From an uncultured Brachyspira sp. (GTDB taxonomy: Bacteria > Spirochaetota > Brachyspiria > Brachyspirales > Brachyspiraceae), in the NCBI RefSeq assembly GCF_910588665.1, contig NZ_CAJUPR010000004.1, forward strand, positions 1 to 64,000: a stretch of DNA of 64,000 nt, given 5' to 3'. The notes beneath the pieces were generated by a model. That model had not been told where the DNA came from and did not search any database. It saw only the letters and a list, made by a program, of their open reading frames with translations. Made by a program: the position numbers and the translations under genes. Position 1 is the stretch's first letter, and every line of letters begins with the position of its first letter. Below are positions 44,084-53,304 of this stretch, piece by piece.

Positions 44084-45415
44084 ATGATATCTGTGAATTA
44101 TAAAAATGCACTGTCATTTTTTAAAGAATATGAATTGGAATATTTGTCAGGCAGTGCAAGATATGCTAATGAACTTTTAGAAAGTAAAAAAGGTGCAGGC
44201 AGTGATTTTTTAGGCTGGGTTAATCTTCCTTCAGAAGCTTTAAAAATGGTTAAAGAGATTAACGAATTAGCTGAAGAAATAAGAGAAAATGCAGAAGTAT
44301 TAGTATCTGTCGGTATCGGAGGTTCTTATCTTGGTGGAAAAGCGGTAATTGAATCGTTTTTAAATCCATTTTCAGCTGCAGAAAAGGGCAGTACTCAGGT
44401 AATATATGCAGGTCATAACATGAACGGTGAATATTTCAGGCATTTATTGAATTATTTGGAAGGAAAAGATTTTTATGTTAATGTAATATCAAAAAGCGGA
44501 ACTACAACAGAGCCTGCAATAGCTTTTAGAGTGCTTAAAGAGTATGCTGAAAAAAGATACGGAAAAGAAGGCGCAGCTAAAAGAATAATAGCCACAACGG
44601 ATAAAGATAAAGGAGCTTTAAAAACATTATCTAATGAAAACAAATACAGAACATTTATTATACCTGATGATGTCGGAGGAAGATATTCTGTGCTTACGCC
44701 TGTAGGTCTTCTGCCTATTGCAGCTGCAGGAATTAACATAGAAGAGTTTATAAAAGGCTTTGAATCTATGGCTGAATTAACTAAAGAAATGGATTATAAG
44801 AAAAATCCTTCTATGCTGTATGCTATGCTTAGAAATATACTTTACAGCAAAGGATACTTCACTGAAATAATGGTTAATTATATACCTAGAATGCATTTTA
44901 TATCCGAATGGTGGAAACAGCTGTATGGTGAAAGCGAAGGCAAAGATAAAAAAGGAATATTTCCTGCTTCAGTTGATTTTTCTACAGATTTGCATTCTTT
45001 GGGTCAGTTTATTCAGGACGGTAAAAGAGTTATGTTTGAGACGGTTATAAGAGTTGATGAAGAAGATATTGATTTAACTATGAAAAAAGAGGATTCCGAT
45101 TTGGACGGGCTTAATTATTTAGAAGGAAAAACTTTGCATGAAATAAACAAATCCGCATTGGAAGCTACAGTTCTTGCTCATGTTGATGGGGGAGTGCCTA
45201 ACATAATAGTGGATATTGATAAAATTACGCCTTTTACTATAGGCGAGCTTTTGTATTTCTTTGAAAAAGCCTGCGGCATATCTGGATATATACTCGGAGT
45301 TAATCCTTTTGATCAGCCTGGAGTTGAAGAATATAAAAAAAATATGTTTGCTATGCTAGGTAAAGAAGGCTATGAAGAGATGGGTAAAAATTTAAGAGCA
45401 AGACTTGAAAAATAA
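44084..45415 (+). CDS. pgi: Glucose-6-phosphate isomerase
   Basis: Pgi interconverts glucose-6-phosphate and fructose-6-phosphate in glycolysis. The 443-residue protein (shorter bacterial type) has VSVGIGGSYLGGKAVIESFL near residue 80, VISKSGTTTEPAIAFRVLK near 140, VGGRYSVLTPVGLLPIAAAG near 205 and SLGQFIQDGKRVMFET near 300, ending in the conserved FDQPGVEEYKKNMF near 420. I chose ATG 44084 since GGAG (44074-44077) lies six bases ahead; ATG 44072 would add four residues and overlap that site. TATAAT at 44046-44051 is a likely -10. It ends in a strong terminator. Confidence 0.95.
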   Translation: MISVNYKNALSFFKEYELEYLSGSARYANELLESKKGAGSDFLGWVNLPSEALKMVKEINELAEEIRENAEVLVSVGIGGSYLGGKAVIESFLNPFSAAEKGSTQVIYAGHNMNGEYFRHLLNYLEGKDFYVNVISKSGTTTEPAIAFRVLKEYAEKRYGKEGAAKRIIATTDKDKGALKTLSNENKYRTFIIPDDVGGRYSVLTPVGLLPIAAAGINIEEFIKGFESMAELTKEMDYKKNPSMLYAMLRNILYSKGYFTEIMVNYIPRMHFISEWWKQLYGESEGKDKKGIFPASVDFSTDLHSLGQFIQDGKRVMFETVIRVDEEDIDLTMKKEDSDLDGLNYLEGKTLHEINKSALEATVLAHVDGGVPNIIVDIDKITPFTIGELLYFFEKACGISGYILGVNPFDQPGVEEYKKNMFAMLGKEGYEEMGKNLRARLEK

Positions 45416-45440
45416 AAAATATTTAAACTCTAACTTAAAT

Positions 45441-45469
45441 AAAGAGGCTTTATATAAAGCCTCTTTTTA
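45441..45469 (+). terminator. Intrinsic terminator of pgi
   Basis: AAAGAGGCTTTA (45441-45452) pairs perfectly with TAAAGCCTCTTT (45455-45466), with T following. It lies between convergent genes. Confidence 0.93.
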
Positions 45470-45474
45470 ATTAT

Positions 45475-46140
45475 TTAAAATAAATCTCTTATAATATCAG
45501 GATATTTTACTATTTCTATTTTTTTATTTTCAGGAGTATTATCAAATTCCGTTATATGTACTTTTATAGGATTTATCTGTCTTTTTATATATTCTATAAC
45601 ACTTTTTGAAATACATACTTCTTTTTTTATATTGATAATAATAAACGGGAATTTAAATCCTCTTGTATGAAATAATTCAACCTGTTCTAAAGATGAATGT
45701 ATAACATTAGAATTATATTCTATTACAGGTATAATTTGAATTTCATTTTCTTTTTCTATATTTAATATTAAATCCATAAAATTATAATTTTCTTTTATAG
45801 GCGAGTAAAGAGGCAATGATTCAAATACCATATAATCATAAATATTTCTGTTTTCATCTATTAAATCGGTTATATCTCTTTCATCTATTTTTGCGTTTAT
45901 ACCGTGAAGAGGCGATATATTTCCGTTAGATGCATAAGAAACAAATATTTCAGAAGCCTTTAAATTGGCTGTGTTTTTTATATATTCGCAGTCAAATAAT
46001 TTATTGCTGCGTACTTCCATAACAAAAGGTTTATAATAGCATACAGTTTTATCAAATATTTTTAAAGACGCCGCTATATGAGATGAAATATATGTTTTTC
46101 CAACATGGCTTTTATCAGATATAATACAAAATAATTTCAT
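45475..46140 (-). CDS. Divergent BioD-like P-loop protein
   Basis: A 221-residue ATPase-type protein. The P-loop SDKSHVGKTYISSHIAASLK near residue 8 and VCYYKPFVMEV near 33 follow the pattern of dethiobiotin synthetase (where Gly-Lys-Thr and Tyr-Lys-Pro-Val recur), as do SPLHGINAKID near 78 and the long ESLPLYSPIKE near 108. But the substrate loop and the Glu-Gly-Ala-Gly stretch are not clear, and no biotin genes are near. So it may be BioD-like (a BioD/CobQ-type fold) with another substrate. It lies 15 bases downstream of the GH57 gene start-to-end on the same strand, likely one operon. Confidence 0.55.
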   Translation of the reverse strand: MKLFCIISDKSHVGKTYISSHIAASLKIFDKTVCYYKPFVMEVRSNKLFDCEYIKNTANLKASEIFVSYASNGNISPLHGINAKIDERDITDLIDENRNIYDYMVFESLPLYSPIKENYNFMDLILNIEKENEIQIIPVIEYNSNVIHSSLEQVELFHTRGFKFPFIIINIKKEVCISKSVIEYIKRQINPIKVHITEFDNTPENKKIEIVKYPDIIRDLF

Positions 46141-46155
46141 TAATACAACCTTGAA

Positions 46156-48279
46156 CTAAATATCTTTAGCCGCTACTTTTATTTTATATTTAACTTTCTC
46201 TTTAGGTTTTAATGATATATTTTTTAAGCATACTATTGTAGAGTTTTGATAATTCATTTCAAGCTTATCAACTGCATCAGATATAGTATAATTAGGCATA
46301 TATAGAAATAAAGTTTCTTCATTTGATTCAATTAAAATTTTTATCTTTATATATCCTTCATCAGCCATACCGAAAATATTGCCTTTATATTCGCCTAAGC
46401 TGCTGAGATTATCCGATATTTTTTTATCTCCTCCTATATAGTATCTGTCGGGCTCCTGCCCTGCAAGCAGAGTTATATTATTTTCTAAAGCGTATATAAA
46501 CTCAGCATCTTCGTCTGATTTATTTTCTATTATTGATTCCATAGAAAAGCTTCCATCATTATTTATTACATACCTTTTTATTAAATGTATATTATTACCG
46601 TTTACTTCAGAAGTCTTTTCAAAAGAAACTGTGGCATAATCTTTATTAATTAGATTTTCTAATATATTGTAATATGATTCATAAAAACATGCATTTTCTT
46701 CATATTTCAATAATTGGAATTCCTCCGCAGAAGGAATTTTATTTAAGAAATGATCTACGGCAAACACTTTTTCATTTTTATCAAATACTAAATATTTAGC
46801 TGTTTTATCATCAACTTTTTTTACCATTTCATGTATGGATATATGCTCTCCGCCTTTATTAGCAGCATTATCAGTATTTTTCATAGCGGCTATATGATAA
46901 GCTTCTTTTCTTCTTTTAAGACAGTCTGTTAAATTAATAGGGTTTTCTTTTTTTAAATCCCATTCCACTATGGATCCGCTTAGAGAATGCAGTATAAAAG
47001 CAGCGCTTTCAGATGAAATTATAACTTCTTCTCTTCCGTCCATATCATAATCTAAATTATGGCTTAGAAAATATTTTCTTCCGTAAACTTTTTCAAGCGA
47101 TATTGATGTGGCTTTGATTAAATTGGTATAGGCGGCATGTCTTAGATTGTTTAAATAAAGTCCTCCGAATGTGCCATGCCAATAAGGACAGTTGCATTGA
47201 CCTTTCAGCAGATAATTTAAAGCGGTTTCTTTTTCTTTGTAATTAGAATCGGTAATATCTCCTATAATATTTGATGTGAATATCATTCTTTTATTCATTC
47301 TATTGCTTTCAGAGTATTTTATAAAATAATTTCTCCAAAAACCGCCTCTCATAAATTTTGTAATAATTTCATTTTCATTAGATTTTTTAAATTCTTCCTG
47401 CTTTAAATGAAATTCATATTGTATATCGGCAGGAAGCACCCAAGTAAGCATTTCTTCATAAGATCCTGCGGGTATATATATTTTTGATATTGGGGCATGT
47501 TTTTCCATATATTCGCTGTATGTAGTTGTTATTATTGTATCTTTTTCTTTAGTAAGAGCATCAAAAAAATTTTCAAGCCATTTATCTTCATACACCCATT
47601 TTTGAGTACCTGGCCAATCCCCGTATTTTTCCCCATCATCGTGCAAAACTACAGCTCTATTGCCTTCCTCCGTTGCTATAGATTTTAAATATTCAATGGA
47701 TCTTTCAACATCTCTGAATGGTATAAGATAGCGAAGCTCCTGAGATATTGGAAATATATTTAATTTGTAATTTTCATCATCTGTAACAAAATATCCGAAT
47801 ATATTTTTTGTATCTATGCCTGCAGTTAAGAATTGAGAATCGTCAAGCATTATATATTTGATTCCGTTTTCAGCCAAATTTTTAACTAATGTAGGCTCCC
47901 ATACTCTTTCTGCTATCCAAGCGCCTTGAGGAGTCAATTCAAATTTATCTTCTATATACTTGTTTAATTTTCTTATTTGTATATCCTTATCTTTATTCGG
48001 TATTGAAGGCATTATCGGTTCATAAAAACCTCCGCTTTGAATTTCTATTCTATTTTCATACGCTAATTTTTTTAATAATTCTATATGTTCAGGATGATAT
48101 TTTTCTATCCATTCCAAAAGACAGCCTGTATAGTGAAAATTAAATTTTATATCTTTATATTTTTCAAGTATATTCAAAAATGGTTTATATGATTTCTGAT
48201 AGGTGCTTTCAAAAACAAAATCGAAATTGCCTACAGGCTGATGATTGTGATTTCCTAATATTAAATTAATAGTTTTCAT
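46156..48279 (-). CDS. GH57 4-alpha-glucanotransferase / alpha-amylase
   Basis: A cytoplasmic glycoside hydrolase family 57 enzyme of 707 residues that works on alpha-1,4-glucans. The catalytic barrel has LGNHNHQPVGNFDFVFESTY near residue 10, IQSGGFYEPIMPSIPNKDK near 82, GAWIAERVWEPTLVKNL near 120 with the nucleophile Glu, and VLHDDGEKYGDWPGT near 213 with the acid Asp. The rest holds the middle and C-terminal beta domains characteristic of the 4-alpha-glucanotransferase/amylase subfamily. It has no signal peptide, so it acts inside the cell, presumably on glycogen, as does the GH57 branching enzyme at 49708. Exact specificity remains open. Confidence 0.9.
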   Translation of the reverse strand: MKTINLILGNHNHQPVGNFDFVFESTYQKSYKPFLNILEKYKDIKFNFHYTGCLLEWIEKYHPEHIELLKKLAYENRIEIQSGGFYEPIMPSIPNKDKDIQIRKLNKYIEDKFELTPQGAWIAERVWEPTLVKNLAENGIKYIMLDDSQFLTAGIDTKNIFGYFVTDDENYKLNIFPISQELRYLIPFRDVERSIEYLKSIATEEGNRAVVLHDDGEKYGDWPGTQKWVYEDKWLENFFDALTKEKDTIITTTYSEYMEKHAPISKIYIPAGSYEEMLTWVLPADIQYEFHLKQEEFKKSNENEIITKFMRGGFWRNYFIKYSESNRMNKRMIFTSNIIGDITDSNYKEKETALNYLLKGQCNCPYWHGTFGGLYLNNLRHAAYTNLIKATSISLEKVYGRKYFLSHNLDYDMDGREEVIISSESAAFILHSLSGSIVEWDLKKENPINLTDCLKRRKEAYHIAAMKNTDNAANKGGEHISIHEMVKKVDDKTAKYLVFDKNEKVFAVDHFLNKIPSAEEFQLLKYEENACFYESYYNILENLINKDYATVSFEKTSEVNGNNIHLIKRYVINNDGSFSMESIIENKSDEDAEFIYALENNITLLAGQEPDRYYIGGDKKISDNLSSLGEYKGNIFGMADEGYIKIKILIESNEETLFLYMPNYTISDAVDKLEMNYQNSTIVCLKNISLKPKEKVKYKIKVAAKDI

Positions 48280-48540
48280 AATAATGCCCTATATTGGTAA
48301 TATTTTCTTAATTTATAGTTTCGTAATAATAAATATTTTAATTAACATAATTCTATATTAAATATTTTTTTTGTAAAGCATAAGTTTTTTAATAATATTA
48401 ATTTTTTTATTTAACGGCTTTTAGAATTATATAGTTAATATCTATCAGATACTATGATTATTTTAATTGTATTTTTTTATTAATTGATTTATTATTAACA
48501 TAATTATTTAATATTTTGATGTTATTTTAAGGAAAATATT
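48280..48540. other. AT-rich divergent intergenic region
   Basis: A 261-base gap between the divergently transcribed GH57 gene and the HD hydrolase gene. I see no gene or clear hairpin in it. Promoters for both must lie here but no near-consensus pair stands out. Confidence 0.5.
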
Positions 48541-49572
48541 TTGAGAACAATAAGACTTGATATAGAAATGAGAGAGAAAAGCTTTTTATCCCCTGCGGCT
48601 GCATTTTCATCTGAAAGCAAAGGTACAGTATATCCCAGAGAAAAAGACGATATAAGAACTATTTATATGCAAGACAGAGACAGAATTGTTCACAGCGAAT
48701 ATTTCAGACGCCTTAAAGATAAGGCGCAGGTTATAATGCTTTCTGTAGGAGACTTCAGAACAAGACTTACACATACGCTTGAAGTTATGCAGATAGCCAG
48801 AAGTATAGCAAGAGCATTGAGGCTTAATGAGGATTTAACGGAGGCTATTGCATTCGGTCATGATCTCGGACATTCTCCTTTTGGGCATGCGGGAGAGAAG
48901 GCTATATCAAAATATTTTAAAGGCTTTCATCATTCTTCGCATTCTCTTAGAGTTGTTGAGCATTTGGAGAAAGGCAGGGGGCTTAATTTAAGCTTTGAAG
49001 TAAGAGATGGTATTATAAAGCATACTAAGGGTAAAAACGGAAAGCTTATTGCAGATTCTTCTGTACCTTTCACAAATGAGGGTATGATTGTTAGGATATC
49101 TGACACAATAGCTTATGCAAATCATGATGTTGATGACGCCATTAGATACGGTCTTCTCAGATATGAGGATTTGCCTAAAAATATTGTTAAAGTTTTAGGA
49201 TCCACTTACGGAGAGAGAGCTGACACTATGATTATGGGAGTTATAGAAGCCAGTATGGAGAAAATGGAAATAGATATTAATGCTGAGGTATTAAAGGCTA
49301 TTAATGATTTGAGGGCTTTTATGTTTAAAACCGTTTATGAAAGTAAGGCTATATTGGAAGATGCAGACAGAGTTAATAGAATTATATCCGTAATTTTTGA
49401 ATATCTGATTAAGCATAAAGAGATTATAGAAGAGGACAGTTTATTCAAAAAATCAAATATTCCCTATATAAGTGATGAAGAGCTTGTTAAAGATTATATT
49501 GCTCATCTTACTGATTCTGAGGCTATTAATCTTCATAAAAAAATTACTTATGGAAAATTTAACTACATATAA
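48541..49572 (+). CDS. dGTPase-like HD-domain triphosphohydrolase
   Basis: A 343-residue HD-superfamily hydrolase that releases triphosphate from dNTPs. Metal ligands: HSEYFRRLKDKAQVIMLS near residue 56, RTRLTHTLEVMQIARSIA near 75, and IAFGHDLGHSPFGHAGEKA near 105, where the His-Asp pair is plain. The later ISDTIAYANHDVDDAIRYGL holds the other Asp. The reading uses TTG as start after AAGGA; ATG ten codons later (M-R-E-K-S-F) is possible but further from the ribosome site. It is intermediate between Dgt and other dNTPases; the exact nucleotide preference is not clear. Confidence 0.88.
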   Translation: MRTIRLDIEMREKSFLSPAAAFSSESKGTVYPREKDDIRTIYMQDRDRIVHSEYFRRLKDKAQVIMLSVGDFRTRLTHTLEVMQIARSIARALRLNEDLTEAIAFGHDLGHSPFGHAGEKAISKYFKGFHHSSHSLRVVEHLEKGRGLNLSFEVRDGIIKHTKGKNGKLIADSSVPFTNEGMIVRISDTIAYANHDVDDAIRYGLLRYEDLPKNIVKVLGSTYGERADTMIMGVIEASMEKMEIDINAEVLKAINDLRAFMFKTVYESKAILEDADRVNRIISVIFEYLIKHKEIIEEDSLFKKSNIPYISDEELVKDYIAHLTDSEAINLHKKITYGKFNYI

Positions 49573-49670
49573 GCTAATAATTAATTTTTTAATATATTCA
49601 AAGTATTTTTTAATTTTAAAATAAACTTCATCATTTTTTTAATGTTTTATATTTAATTTTTACCAATAAA

Positions 49671-49700
49671 AAAGCATGCATATAAAAATATGCATGCTTT
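49671..49700 (-). terminator. Intrinsic terminator of the GH57 branching enzyme
   Basis: AAAGCATGCATA (49671-49682) pairs perfectly with TATGCATGCTTT (49689-49700); T follows on the minus strand. Confidence 0.92.
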
Positions 49701-49707
49701 TAAAATA

Positions 49708-51294
49708 CTAACTATATATTCTAAAATCCATTTCTGGAAATATGTCGTCTCTCCATTCTATTTTTTTCAGCCATTCTTCATTTAAATCCCTGTTTTTTAT
49801 GGCATAATAGAGATCCGTAAATCTTTTTATATAAAGCTTGGTGATATTAACAGCATAATCAACCATAGTGCCTGTATGCATAATGAAAGCCCAATCGCTG
49901 CTTTGCGCAAGCAGTAATTCCCTTGCCGCCTGATTAAGAGCCCTTTCATAAATCCCAGTTTCATTATAATAATCATGTGCTAATTCTATCATTCTTTCAG
50001 CTGCTTTATGCAAATGTCTGTATATCCAGCCGTTAGTACCATTCAGCCATACTTCCCCGTATCCGTTAGCTCCCCAGCTTGACATAGACGGCATAGATAT
50101 CTGATTAACAGGATGTCTTTCTAAATATTCTTTAGGCGTTATTGTTTCTATTGTATTCTGATCATGATGAATCTTTCTCATTAGGAATTCTATAAACATA
50201 GGACCTTCATACCACCAATGTCCGAAAAGCTCCGCATCATAAGGCGATACTATTATAGGAGGTCTGTCCATAACGGAAGCTAAATATTCAATCTGTTTTT
50301 CTCTGTTAAACATAAAGTTTCCAGCATGCTCTCCTGCAGATTCCATAGCCCATTGAGGATTATAGGGTTCTTTAGCGCAGTCTTTTCCTGTAATTCTATA
50401 ATATTTTATTCCAGTATTTTTTCTTAGACCGTTGCTTTGTATAAAATCTTTAATATATTCAAAAGGTAAATCATAGCCTATATCTCTGTAAAATTCTCTG
50501 TATCTGAAATCTCCCGGATATCCTACTTCTGCACTCCATACACTTCTTGAACTTTCTATATCTCTTCCGAAAGCAGCAACTCTGCTATCTCTGGAACAGT
50601 ACAGAGGCGCATAAACTCCGTATTTAGGCACTTTATCTGCATACATTATTCCATGAGTATCAACAAAGAAATATTTTATCCCATTGTTGGCAAGATGTTT
50701 TTCCAATCCTGGAAAGAAGCCGCATTCTCCAAGCCATATACCAACAGGTTTTCTGCCAAGATGTTTTTCATGTGTTTTTACTGCCATTTTTAACTGAGCT
50801 TCTATTGCTTTAGGATATTCCTGCATAAACGGAAAAAATCCATGAGTAGCGCCGCAAGTAATTATCTCTAAATTTCCTCTTTCTAAGAAGTATCTGAAAC
50901 CATTTAATATATTCTTATTGTATTTATAAACAAAAATATCTCTTATCTTCTTAAACTTATCTCTATAGAACTCAGCTGTATGATGAAAATTAGGATCCAG
51001 TGATGTTCTTTCGCATTCCATATCGGAGAGCTTGATTAATTTTTCTATATAATTAACATATCTATTTTGAAGAAGCTCATTAGCAAGCATATTCATAAGC
51101 GGAGGAGTAACGCTCATAGTTATTTTAAAATTTATACCGTCATTAACCATTCTGTCATAAGCATCTAGTAAGGGTATATATGTTTCGGTAATAGCTTCAT
51201 AAAGCCATTCTTCCTCTAAAAAATTTTCATGTTCAGGATGCCGCACATATGGTAAGTGGGCATGAAGAACTAAAGCTAAATAGCCTTTTGACAT
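49708..51294 (-). CDS. GH57 1,4-alpha-glucan branching enzyme
   Basis: A 528-residue cytoplasmic enzyme that makes alpha-1,6 branches in glycogen. GH57 motifs: LVLHAHLPYVRHPEHENFLE then EEWLYEAITETYIPLL near residue 10, ITCGATHGFFPFMQ near 155, PVGIWLGECGFFPGLEKHL near 185 with the catalytic Glu, and IIVSPYDAELFGHWWYEGP near 355 with the Asp. The C-terminal helical stretch holds LLAQSSDWAFIMHTGTMVDY then AVNIT, which is typical of branching enzymes of this family (DUF1957 type). Like the enzyme at 46156 it points to glycogen storage in a spirochaete that lacks GH13 branching here. It ends in a perfect hairpin terminator. Confidence 0.93.
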   Translation of the reverse strand: MSKGYLALVLHAHLPYVRHPEHENFLEEEWLYEAITETYIPLLDAYDRMVNDGINFKITMSVTPPLMNMLANELLQNRYVNYIEKLIKLSDMECERTSLDPNFHHTAEFYRDKFKKIRDIFVYKYNKNILNGFRYFLERGNLEIITCGATHGFFPFMQEYPKAIEAQLKMAVKTHEKHLGRKPVGIWLGECGFFPGLEKHLANNGIKYFFVDTHGIMYADKVPKYGVYAPLYCSRDSRVAAFGRDIESSRSVWSAEVGYPGDFRYREFYRDIGYDLPFEYIKDFIQSNGLRKNTGIKYYRITGKDCAKEPYNPQWAMESAGEHAGNFMFNREKQIEYLASVMDRPPIIVSPYDAELFGHWWYEGPMFIEFLMRKIHHDQNTIETITPKEYLERHPVNQISMPSMSSWGANGYGEVWLNGTNGWIYRHLHKAAERMIELAHDYYNETGIYERALNQAARELLLAQSSDWAFIMHTGTMVDYAVNITKLYIKRFTDLYYAIKNRDLNEEWLKKIEWRDDIFPEMDFRIYS

Positions 51295-51418
51295 AAATTA
51301 TTCCTTAAGTTAAAGTTATATAAATAGTATATAAAATATAAATATTAAAATCAAGACTTTAAATAAGTTTATCATTAAAAAATAATAACTTCAATTTAAA
51401 CTTCTCTGCAGTAAAATA

Positions 51419-51808
51419 CTATAAAACTTTTTTACAGTTATTACAGACACCTGTAAAAACTATATCATGCTTAACTATTTTAATATCATATTCTTTTGAA
51501 ACCAATTCATCTAATTTTTTCTGATATTCCATAGGTATATCGGACAGCTTTTTGCATTTACTGCATTGAAAATGATAATGCTCATTTGTTATATGATCGA
51601 AACGGACTGCATCATCTATTATAGATAATTTTTGTATATCTTTAGTTTCCGATAATAAATTTAAATTTCTATATACCGTTCCCAAACTTATAGAGGGAAA
51701 GTTCGGCTTAATATAATTATACACTTCCTCAGAAGTAGGGTGATTTTTTAATTCTCTTACTGCATTTAAAATCACTTGTTTTTGTATTGTATTTCTAGTA
51801 TTATTCAT
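51419..51808 (-). CDS. Fur-family regulator, PerR/Zur-like
   Basis: A 129-residue winged-helix repressor that responds to metal or peroxide. The DNA-binding domain (residues 5-70) has TIQKQVILNAVRELKNHPTS then EEVYNYIK, and SLGTVYRNLNLLSETKDIQK, the recognition-helix text of the family. The dimerisation domain has FDHITNEHYHFQCSKCKKLS and VFTGVCNNCKK, two CxxC pairs holding structural zinc, plus the His-rich regulatory site. The N-terminus is short, as in PerR. In front is a 26-base palindrome that is likely its own operator. Which metal it senses is not decided. Confidence 0.88.
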   Translation of the reverse strand: MNNTRNTIQKQVILNAVRELKNHPTSEEVYNYIKPNFPSISLGTVYRNLNLLSETKDIQKLSIIDDAVRFDHITNEHYHFQCSKCKKLSDIPMEYQKKLDELVSKEYDIKIVKHDIVFTGVCNNCKKVL

Positions 51809-51838
51809 AATTAATTCCCTTGTTTAAGAACTAAAACA

Positions 51839-51864
51839 ATTAATAATTAATCTTAATTAGTAAT
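51839..51864 (-). promoter_or_regulatory. Palindromic candidate operator of the Fur-family gene
   Basis: ATTAATAATTAA and TTAATTAGTAAT, separated by TC, match as inverted repeats at 11 of 12 positions. It lies 31 bases upstream of the ATG. The AT-rich pattern resembles PerR boxes. Confidence 0.65.
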
Positions 51865-51929
51865 ATTATATTAAGTAAATTATTTGTCAAGGATAAAATA
51901 TTATTTTATATAAATAATACTTAAAAATA

Positions 51930-52478
51930 TTATTTATATAAGTTTACATAATCTATTGATAAATTATGAGAATCTTCTGTAAAACTGTTTATAATAATTA
52001 TTTTATAATCGTAACCCTTATATGTATATATTTCAGCTAAAATACTGCCTTCATCATCATCTAATAACTGCTTATCCAATTGTATATTATTTGATGATAA
52101 AATATCCAAAATATTTTCACAGAAAACTTCCGCATTATCAGAGCTATTAATGGTTATCTGAGATATGAAATCATTATCGGTAAATACTATAAGCTCTGCT
52201 TCATCTTCACGGATTTTTATATTCTTTCTTAAAATATTATTAGCTACTGAAGATACTTCAATATCAAACATTTCCGATAAACTCTCAAAAGAGTTTTTAA
52301 AAGAAAGAGAGGCTAATGATTTTATATTATTATTTCTGAAACCTATTATATTGTAATAGGTAAAAGGACTTGTTATGCTTACAGCCTCATAAGAAGTTAT
52401 ATTCTTATGAATTATATTTGCTATTGCTATAAAAATAATAAAAAAACATGCAAATACTATAGACTTAACAGCTCTCAT
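51930..52478 (-). CDS. Hypothetical exported or anchored protein, 182 aa
   Basis: An N-terminal membrane helix (VFACFFIIFIAIANI, about residues 8-23) is followed by a soluble part with an acidic middle region (IKIREDEAELIVFTDNDFIS). No family is recognised. It comes 46 bases after the ComFB-domain gene on the same strand, so it may be the last member of a run starting at 54797. The most likely form is an inner-membrane-anchored periplasmic protein. Confidence 0.6.
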   Translation of the reverse strand: MRAVKSIVFACFFIIFIAIANIIHKNITSYEAVSITSPFTYYNIIGFRNNNIKSLASLSFKNSFESLSEMFDIEVSSVANNILRKNIKIREDEAELIVFTDNDFISQITINSSDNAEVFCENILDILSSNNIQLDKQLLDDDEGSILAEIYTYKGYDYKIIIINSFTEDSHNLSIDYVNLYK

Positions 52479-52524
52479 CAGTTTCTCTTAAAATAAACAA
52501 TATACCAATTAGAATAATTATTTT

Positions 52525-53199
52525 TTATTCAGCTATATTATGATTTTCTATAAGTAATATATTATCAACCTCTTCTATAGAAAATAAAGGCATATCTCCA
52601 GCATTATAATATGAAGGCTTTATTTTAAATGACAATACATTTTCATACTGCATAAACTTCTCAGATTCAACAACTATACCAAGCTTAACTTCCATTTCTT
52701 CATTTGTATCAACTTTTTTAGGCATAAAACAAAACATAAATTTACCTGGTACATTACTTGAAACTACGGCAGGATTTGGAAAATTAACACCATAGCCCTG
52801 AAGTATTTTTTCATCGCAGAATATATAAACTAAAGCGTTATCTATATTTTCAAAATTGTTTGAAGCAGTAATATTTCCCATTATGCTGGGATATGTTAAA
52901 TAATAACCGCTTTCATCAATTGTAGGAACAGATTCTAATAAAGTATTTTCCTTTCTTCTAGCCACTATTTCGCAGGCATCTGCTATAATGCTCAATATTT
53001 CCGTATTGTTTTGTACGGTATCCTTATCATAACTATGAAGAATGCCTCTGGCACTTGTAACATATTGAGGCTGAACTCTATTCAAAGTGTATGCTATTAT
53101 ATCCATACGCATATTTGTATTTATTGGAATATTTTTTTCTTTTAAATATGAATCCGCCAGTTTTGAAACTTTTTGCTCCATAAGGTTTACTAAATACAT
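52525..53199 (-). CDS. ComFB-domain protein, 224 aa
   Basis: The first ~65 residues (VNLMEQKVSKLADSYLKEKN, then DIIAYTLNRVQPQYVTSARG) match the pattern of ComFB, the late competence protein whose domain is also found fused to signalling modules. The rest, about 150 residues, is a mixed region with FKIKPSYYNAGDMPLF at the end and no recognised motif. It is cytoplasmic. Its role in DNA uptake or signalling here is not known. It lies after holA with a 105-base gap. Confidence 0.72.
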   Translation of the reverse strand: MYLVNLMEQKVSKLADSYLKEKNIPINTNMRMDIIAYTLNRVQPQYVTSARGILHSYDKDTVQNNTEILSIIADACEIVARRKENTLLESVPTIDESGYYLTYPSIMGNITASNNFENIDNALVYIFCDEKILQGYGVNFPNPAVVSSNVPGKFMFCFMPKKVDTNEEMEVKLGIVVESEKFMQYENVLSFKIKPSYYNAGDMPLFSIEEVDNILLIENHNIAE

Positions 53200-53304
53200 A
53201 AATGCATTACTCCGAGTTTATTTATACTATAAATATAATAAATAAACTATTATTTGTCAAAAAAAATTGATATTAATAAAAAATAAATTTACAAAATAAT
53301 TAAT

